A stretch of DNA of 10,180 nt from Pleurotus ostreatus/Saccharomyces cerevisiae fusant (lineage: Eukaryota; Opisthokonta), in the NCBI GenBank assembly GCA_024196135.1, contig JAMQCK010001271.1, forward strand, positions 1 through 10,180, read 5' to 3'. The position numbers and the translations under genes are program-made. Shown here one piece after another: positions 7,701-10,180 of the stretch (the first letter of the stretch is position 1; each line of letters opens with the position of its first letter). The notes under the pieces are model-generated. The model saw only the letters and a list, made by a program, of their open reading frames with translations, ran no database searches and had not been told where the DNA came from.

Positions 7701-9347
7701 CGCCAATCGCTCTTCCGAAATTTGTACGTCCGCATAATCCGGGTGATGCACGCGCAGCCACTGCAGCGCCCGACGAATGTAGTCTCTGCGGACGAGTAGG
7801 GGTGCGAACCGGGGAGACTGAAAGTGCTCTACAGAGGGAGGAGTCGGACCAGTGAACATGATCGCGAGAATCTGATCCATTTCATGCCTTGGGGGTGGCA
7901 TGAGGGCGTCAACGAGCCCGATGTTGACCGGGAACGAGATGACGTGCGCAATGGCTTTGCGGTATCCGCCAGCGACCTTCACGAAAAGAGCATTGTGACG
8001 AGCGCGCTGGATGACGAGCTTTTCAAAGTAACGCAACTGGCGTAGTACGGGGGGCACCTCTCCAATCCACAGATTGTTAGCAAGCGCATGGCGAGGCATA
8101 GTGCCTCGACCCAGAGGCCCTCTACAGTCTGAGCATACGTGCTCACACTCGGGAGTCAGTATGGGCTTCTCCTTCGGCCAAGGCGAGCCGTCGTCTTTAA
8201 CCGCAACGCCCTCCACTGCGATGGGAGTCAGCATGTTGGCAATATCAGTCACAGAGGTCATTTGCGCGTACGGCTTCAGCTCGCCACACACCGCGCAGCC
8301 TGTCTCCTCCAATTCCAGACAGTCCTTGATGAAATTCGCGGTGATCTTGTGCAAAGTCTCGTCCGACGGAGGTGATGGAGGGAAGGGTTTGTCTTCGCTC
8401 TGCCTGCTTCGGGTCGCCTTCTTCGCTTTTTCCTTCAAGTGCTGCTTCATCTCGGCGTAGCCAGACTTTTCCTTTCGGCCGATGTTGTAGGTGACGTGCT
8501 TTCTGAGCGGATCCGGTAGTGGAACTCTGGTGAACACGCTCAACCACTCGCCACAAGACTGCTTACAAGTGTGTCCCTTGACTAAAGCGGGCAAGTCGGG
8601 CCCACGCAGGCCACGTAGCACAAATCCAACGTTGTGCAACTGCATCACCTTGATCATGTCGTTTACGCGCAGCCTGGGGAGGAGGTCGTGTATAGTCATG
8701 CGTGCTACGACCTGATTCTCGCCTTGAAAAGACCTGAGCTGGTCAATGTGGATCATTGTCGCGAAGTTGTACCCCCAACTATGCGCATCTATTTTATCTT
8801 CTTCTCTGCACATATGACGCACGATCTCGTCGGGCATAAATGTATGCTTAACGCCGGGTACTGCTTTGCGAGCACCGGTCCCACGAAGCGGCAAGTGAAG
8901 AGGGGAATAGGGGCTATATTCCAGGGGCGACGTGTCGACAAAGCAGGTCAGGGCAGGTACAGCCGCTAGAGAAAGAACAAGCGCCGCATATCTACATGTC
9001 ATCGTCTTCGCCGCGCGGCACATCTGCAAATCGACTCCCCAGCGAAGGGGGCAGCGCATGAGGCAACGCAAGCACACCGAGCCGACTCGGGCTGCTCGCG
9101 CGAGCACGAGAACGTCGTCGAAGGTGATAGATGCCAAGGCGGTCCAAAGCAACAAACGGAGGCAGAAGAGTGCAGCGTCTTCGTAGTAATCTATACTCAT
9201 GTCAGGGAAAGGATATGAAAGGGGTATGTTCGACGCACCATCCAGTTCAAACACAGTCTTCTGCAGGCCAACGTTGCTTACCAAGCGCGTCCAGAACATC
9301 GCCCCCAAGGGCAGTATCGCCAGTTTGATGAAGCGCAGGGAGCACAT
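1785..9347 (-). CDS. Helitron RepHel transposase: DUF6570, HUH Rep, PIF1-like helicase, USP-like C-terminus
   Basis: It nicks one DNA strand, unwinds it and moves it by rolling-circle replication. The frame is open from 9428; the first ATG is at 9347 (2520 aa unspliced). Residues are numbered from 9389; subtract 14 for the ATG start. Cys/His pairs occur at H273-C275-C279, C365-C368 and C415/C419/C422. DUF6570 spans about 437-556 (NNLWIGEVPP to ALQWLRVHHPDY). The Helitron Rep domain (about 690-1130) has the HUH motif HLH 908-910, a cysteine cluster 988-1036 and the tyrosine pair Y1099/Y1103 in YYITEYITK. An acidic linker spans about 1265-1355. The PIF1-type SF1B helicase has Walker A GGPGGTGKS 1664-1672, DEAS from 1744, GDFAQQPP 1781-1788, RKNHRQ 1831-1836, TDYASQGKS 2065-2073 and SRGR 2095-2098. 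The C-terminus (about 2265-2530) is USP-like: C2277, CLSC 2426-2429, H2484, D2500. No stop or frameshift breaks it. The first 200 or so residues are doubtful. Confidence 0.93.
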   Translation of the reverse strand: MCSLRFIKLAILPLGAMFWTRLVSNVGLQKTVFELDGASNIPLSYPFPDMSIDYYEDAALFCLRLLLWTALASITFDDVLVLARAARVGSVCLRCLMRCPLRWGVDLQMCRAAKTMTCRYAALVLSLAAVPALTCFVDTSPLEYSPYSPLHLPLRGTGARKAVPGVKHTFMPDEIVRHMCREEDKIDAHSWGYNFATMIHIDQLRSFQGENQVVARMTIHDLLPRLRVNDMIKVMQLHNVGFVLRGLRGPDLPALVKGHTCKQSCGEWLSVFTRVPLPDPLRKHVTYNIGRKEKSGYAEMKQHLKEKAKKATRSRQSEDKPFPPSPPSDETLHKITANFIKDCLELEETGCAVCGELKPYAQMTSVTDIANMLTPIAVEGVAVKDDGSPWPKEKPILTPECEHVCSDCRGPLGRGTMPRHALANNLWIGEVPPVLRQLRYFEKLVIQRARHNALFVKVAGGYRKAIAHVISFPVNIGLVDALMPPPRHEMDQILAIMFTGPTPPSVEHFQSPRFAPLLVRRDYIRRALQWLRVHHPDYADVQISEERLAQYPEDLPPVTVQYKPADGNIAPEGRSAYDVEPDQGISTGELPFVVHGLTGQDLEEKGENELKGLALKHFAGNGAILRIGHDAAPASMYNNPQLYPQMFPWLFPFGRGGLGSTDMVEEKRMRLSAKDQCQHLLMYHDKRFQTDPAFLFVAFSQFQIKAATTQSFLVARRKDFPEMTERLLSVNKAVMQDLIIRLAANEHVVPETDDEKQCWRLIQDIEAVAVKVQGSAASRKWMRTEIWSLMAHIGSPIWYITIAPADIKHPICFYLADARQEYRPNVMPPTTDEERDARFRAVINNPVAGARFFHFMIQSFIKYILGISSPLPGIFGETSGYYGTVEQQGRLTLHLHLLLWIKGAPSPTEIRERMKEFESEFCKQMVEYVEGCHRGGFLNGSLAEVSANLKERQAEKGYQNPTFTLPTAPDGKYCTCDRPGCKKCQRTKDWLKQYAAEVDDVLIRSNVHTCIDKYCKYNKTGRCKARMPREVRSESKVDPKTGALRFKHLEPNMNDVSSIISFLFRCNHDTTCLLSGSAVNHIVYYITEYITKMGPPTHVVFDAIKGVFDRNEDILCSGGSDVEVARRLMTKIVNKITTKMELGAPMVAMYLLGHPDHYSSHRFRPFYWTTFYHHIHQFWTHGETDEKVLLMRKKGRIIGISEAQNYIFRAHALGHLKLYDFMLLCEREQIPKPGNKEKAEAAEEDSPRTEERLDVQIDAYEQDGWIVEDEDDGERSVLSDEEEVEGDEDEDEAALSAQNQSGVVADNADVEMGPSEVEGAAMDDVVMEDVDMEEPLDDMPTATVHPPTRELPRSYHAFLYGHSQANSHCMKIRAEIDPTLVLNFMRWLPRNDGESRDEYIRVMLMLFKPWRHARDLKEEDETWEEAFANHNFTERERELMRNFNLRWECIDGRDNFREVLRNGGFNDREDDLPIYADSVDDITRELDVRDVVETVFPGRSDDEDDGVVNKTYQNKTIAFQAIQDLMINQRWAVPQAGKVVAPTGRVLVRLSARHWSSAVERLKKEAIAIQIARFTRNDVPEPTAGIAAVIGVDIVNKAMLTRAYVPPLQRGLIDHIVRSFDLSIDQKRAVHLLGNHVLTPGAGQLLMYIGGPGGTGKSRVFEAMQSLIDLSGVDKGYLVTAPTGTASSNVHGSTYHSTFGLNPKRSGSASKKQKAATADRVRRAATCLMDEASMLAHYENYNVSKAACEAMGVSDLPYGGLNMIFAGDFAQQPPVAGGENGSLYSRTVGRYSADAKSQKAALGKAIWHLFTVVVILRKNHRQQGLTPRDRSLQRLLHNLRMRDCDDDDISYMMSLRIDLPSNGLAITDERFRNVSVITAYNITKDAINDLGVRRFATETGQQLTDFFADDKRPGGSKDKPVLFSRIVQEMLWSQAPTFSEYVPGKLSLCHGMPVMLRHNWATELAMNKGQEGVVYDWIAGVGRHGQRTLQTLFVLLINPPRTVHFGGLPENVVPCVARTVSIQCDLPKYSGAKELSVSRTQVEVLPNFAMTDYASQGKSRDYNVVDLKDCSDHHAYYVALSRGRTSEGTVILRDFHPSRLQGGCSGALRQEFRDLEMLNDITRMRYEGTLPESVQGHRRKDLIQSFRRWKGPTYMPGDLPRALRWTAAAPRYDSNGECTNPTAWIEHEVVALDWQVIEEDKRKRGNLPKMRDDDGFLSIPDFIATKNTQLGCMEASPSSLASLAAAPPPPTLSHGAKWVNNSCAYDCVATALAWVISDNVGHWVPRLNDWSVGTQIVAASAVRQHGSHGATKMSVDRMRDDIRTYLLNMDPLEFPPGSFAPAVSAFQYLLTTTRTVAINTRRCRSQFRHAIHGGEGSRTIDFNSPVFELESQFLSKVGTWFRARGDPNGLPCLSCGAKVQMTTTLREDCPFVLISSSGPGRKLTISFSIRASTEAREYGLRAIVYFGAEHFTLRLVQNLTHVWYYDGMKNEGQLTYDGEVSGLNLRQTRGRVAVAALYAD
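1797..2597 (-). other. USP/C19-like cysteine protease domain at the RepHel C-terminus
   Basis: This marks the last ~265 residues of the RepHel protein. The blocks in order are a Cys box (KWVNNSCAYDC, C2277), a CLSC zinc-type pair at 2426-2429 with C2443 in DCPFVLI, then YGLRAIVYFGAEHFTLRL (H2484) and WYYDG (D2500). Order Cys-His-Asp and the wording around His and Asp resemble ubiquitin-specific proteases. It lacks the DGxC box of OTU proteases, and the Cys-first order excludes Ulp1. Only one CxxC pair is present, whereas classical USPs have two. Activity and target are unknown; host ubiquitin or self-cleavage are possibilities. Confidence 0.65.
9191..9238 (-). other. Possible 48-nt in-frame intron near the 5' end of the RepHel gene
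   Basis: Donor GTGCGT at 9238, branch point CCTGAC and acceptor GTATAG ending at 9191. The size is like that of the three F-box gene introns. Because 48 is a multiple of three, the frame stays open whether or not it is spliced. Splicing would join ELD to DYYEDAALF and give complement(join(1785..9190, 9239..9347)), 2504 aa. Confidence 0.5.
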
Positions 9348-9425
9348 TGCGGGCAGGTAGATGCCGATGATCAAGGAAGAAGTAGACAAGGAGCGAAAAG
9401 CGTGGGAAGCGAATCGGCCCGGAAG

Positions 9426-9494
9426 TGATCACGACCCCATGACGTCCACGTGCGTCACGTGCTTCATTTTGCCGTGGAACCGAGACCGTATAGA
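9426..9494 (-). promoter_or_regulatory. Helitron 5' terminus and candidate promoter with two CACGTG boxes
   Basis: Inside the TCTATACGGTCTCGG terminus (ending at 9494) lies a dense group of palindromes: CACGTG at 9456-9461 and 9447-9452, GACGTC at 9441-9446 and TGATCA at 9426-9431. The two CACGTG boxes sit in a short direct repeat (CGTCCACGTG and CGTCACGTG on the plus strand). CACGTG is the E-box bound by bHLH factors and TGACGTC resembles a bZIP site. The cluster is about 80-115 nt before the first ATG at 9347, a fitting place for a promoter. Confidence 0.45.
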
Positions 9495-9846
9495 TCATGG
9501 CGACCAAACGCGCCTCATCCAAGACAGGCTCCCATCTTATGCCCAGGTAGGTGAGCAATCGGCGGCCGCGCGGAATTGGCGCGCGAGTACATGTAGACCG
9601 AGCTCGTAAGCAACTCAATAGCAATGCCAAGACAGCTCTGACGTCGGACGAACGCAATGAACGAGGTGGCGAGAGCATGTGGACCGCGGCGACCCGCGCA
9701 GCGCAGCGCAATGCGTCATTATCAAACACGCCTCGATGCGCACTTAGCCACGAACACAAAGACGTAAAACACTTTCTCTACATATGTGAGGCGGCAACAC
9801 GCAGGGCGACCGTCATGAAACAACACCATCAAGAACAAAGTATACA
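9495..9846. other. Spacer between the Helitron 5' end and the right-hand gene; nothing convincing
   Basis: Both strands have open frames here (for example minus-strand 9247-9759 and plus-strand 9551-9979), but their translations are rich in Arg, Ser and Ala, show no family-like blocks and overlap better candidates. A short run of GCGCA units lies near 9697-9715. No RNA gene or repeat family was recognised. The leftmost part would hold the 3' UTR of the gene that ends at 9847. Confidence 0.4.
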
Positions 9847-10180
9847 TCATACGAACTCAATATCCGGCATATTCAGGGCTTCCTTGAGATGCGTACGCCG
9901 TTGCTCAATCACATGTTCGTGTCCTGACCCGTCAGCACAAATCTTGCGCAGAACTGAGGACTTACGTAGCAGATGTTGAAGAGGGGAGTCTACAAACGCG
10001 ATCCTGGCCCAATGCGAACCGCCAAGAATGCCACTGGCTTGAGCGAGCTCCTCATCCGACGCCTGGGTGCCGACGTAACCATCGACGACGACCCGGACCT
10101 GCTGGGGCGGTGTTGCGCTCTTCAGGCATTCTAAAAGCGACAGCGACGCCCAGTCCACTCTGACAGTACGCAGGCTGGAC
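9847..10180 (-). CDS. 3' end of an unidentified gene, possibly F-box/LRR type (partial)
   Basis: The minus-strand frame is open from the window edge to a TGA at 9847-9849, 111 codons, and continues beyond 10180, so the start and earlier exons are missing. Its visible part begins SSLRTVRVDWASLSLLECL, followed by PPQQVRVVVDGYV and HWARIAFVDSPLQHLL, and ends in ALNMPDIEFV. Alternating hydrophobic strands with short helices look like the last leucine-rich repeats of the many F-box proteins in agarics, but no diagnostic motif is present. No clean intron is seen inside it. It has the same orientation as the Helitron gene and the left F-box-like gene. The frame could still be chance, since 111 codons is not long in this composition. 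Confidence 0.45.
   Translation of the reverse strand, partial: SSLRTVRVDWASLSLLECLKSATPPQQVRVVVDGYVGTQASDEELAQASGILGGSHWARIAFVDSPLQHLLRKSSVLRKICADGSGHEHVIEQRRTHLKEALNMPDIEFV

Larger units (their letters stand above)
1645..9494 (-). mobile_element. Putative autonomous Helitron (rolling-circle transposon)
   Basis: The element is defined by the RepHel gene at 1785-9347. Its 5' end (right border, minus strand) is proposed at 9494: A|TCTATACGG. This fits the Helitron rule of a TC start inserted after a host A and resembles the TCTMTAY starts known from other Helitrons. Its 3' end is proposed at 1645: the minus strand reads CTAA|T, matching CTRR|T, directly next to a 20-nt imperfect hairpin (1646-1665). 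A second candidate, CTAG|T, ends at 1663 but has no hairpin before it. No terminal inverted repeats or target duplication are expected or seen. The body is about 7.85 kb. The gene content is very sure; the borders, the left one above all, are tentative. Confidence 0.6.

Noticed and set aside
1785..9347. Helentron-type element with apurinic endonuclease or RPA genes
   Set aside because: No endonuclease or RPA-like domain is seen in the long protein or in the rest of the window.
9387..9389. TTG at 9389 as start of the transposase
   Set aside because: The organism looks fungal, where TTG is not a normal start. The first ATG in frame is at 9345-9347.
1637..9492. CCGTATA direct repeat at 1637-1643 and 9486-9492 as a target-site duplication
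   Set aside because: Helitrons make no target duplication, the right copy lies inside the proposed end, and a 7-bp match between two flanks of this size is expected by chance.
9247..9759. Minus-strand 170-codon frame at 9247-9759 as a gene
   Set aside because: The translation is rich in Arg, Leu and Ala without recognisable blocks, overlaps the transposase 5' region and crosses the proposed Helitron end.

Overview
The window reads as fungal DNA, most likely from a basidiomycete (Agaricomycetes). The reasons are the 46-48 nt introns with GTRNGT donors, CTRAY branch points and YAG acceptors, an F-box/nucleotidyltransferase-like gene of a type I remember as common in mushroom genomes, and one very large Helitron transposase gene. 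There are no bacterial features such as Shine-Dalgarno sites or operons. All supported genes lie on the minus strand, so transcription runs right to left.

Layout from right to left. 9847-10180: the 3' end of a gene that starts outside the window, possibly of the F-box/leucine-rich-repeat kind. 9495-9846: spacer with no gene seen. 9494 to about 1645: a putative complete autonomous Helitron (rolling-circle DNA transposon). It has a TCTATAC-type 5' end next to a host A, a cluster of palindromes with two CACGTG boxes as candidate promoter, one giant open frame of about 2500 codons (1785-9347), a set of 19-nt direct repeats after the stop, and a hairpin with CTAA as candidate 3' terminus. 1485-1644: a short spacer that should be the promoter of the next gene. 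215-1484: a four-exon F-box-like gene whose reading frame closes perfectly after three introns are removed (376 aa). 1-214: 3' flank, with only a weak hairpin.

The Helitron protein is a modular machine. In order it carries an N-terminal part of doubtful authenticity, zinc-binding cysteine pairs and a DUF6570 domain, the Helitron HUH/two-tyrosine Rep nuclease, an acidic linker, a PIF1-type SF1B helicase, and a C-terminal domain that looks like a ubiquitin-specific protease (USP/C19) rather than the OTU protease known from other Helitron lineages. Every catalytic residue I could look for is present and the frame is unbroken, so the element may be recent and mobile.

The Helitron and the F-box gene are only about 160 bp apart in the same orientation. 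Either the element landed in the F-box gene promoter, or the F-box gene is cargo and the true 3' end lies further left. The sequence alone does not settle this. All product names rest on motif reading; no database search was run.
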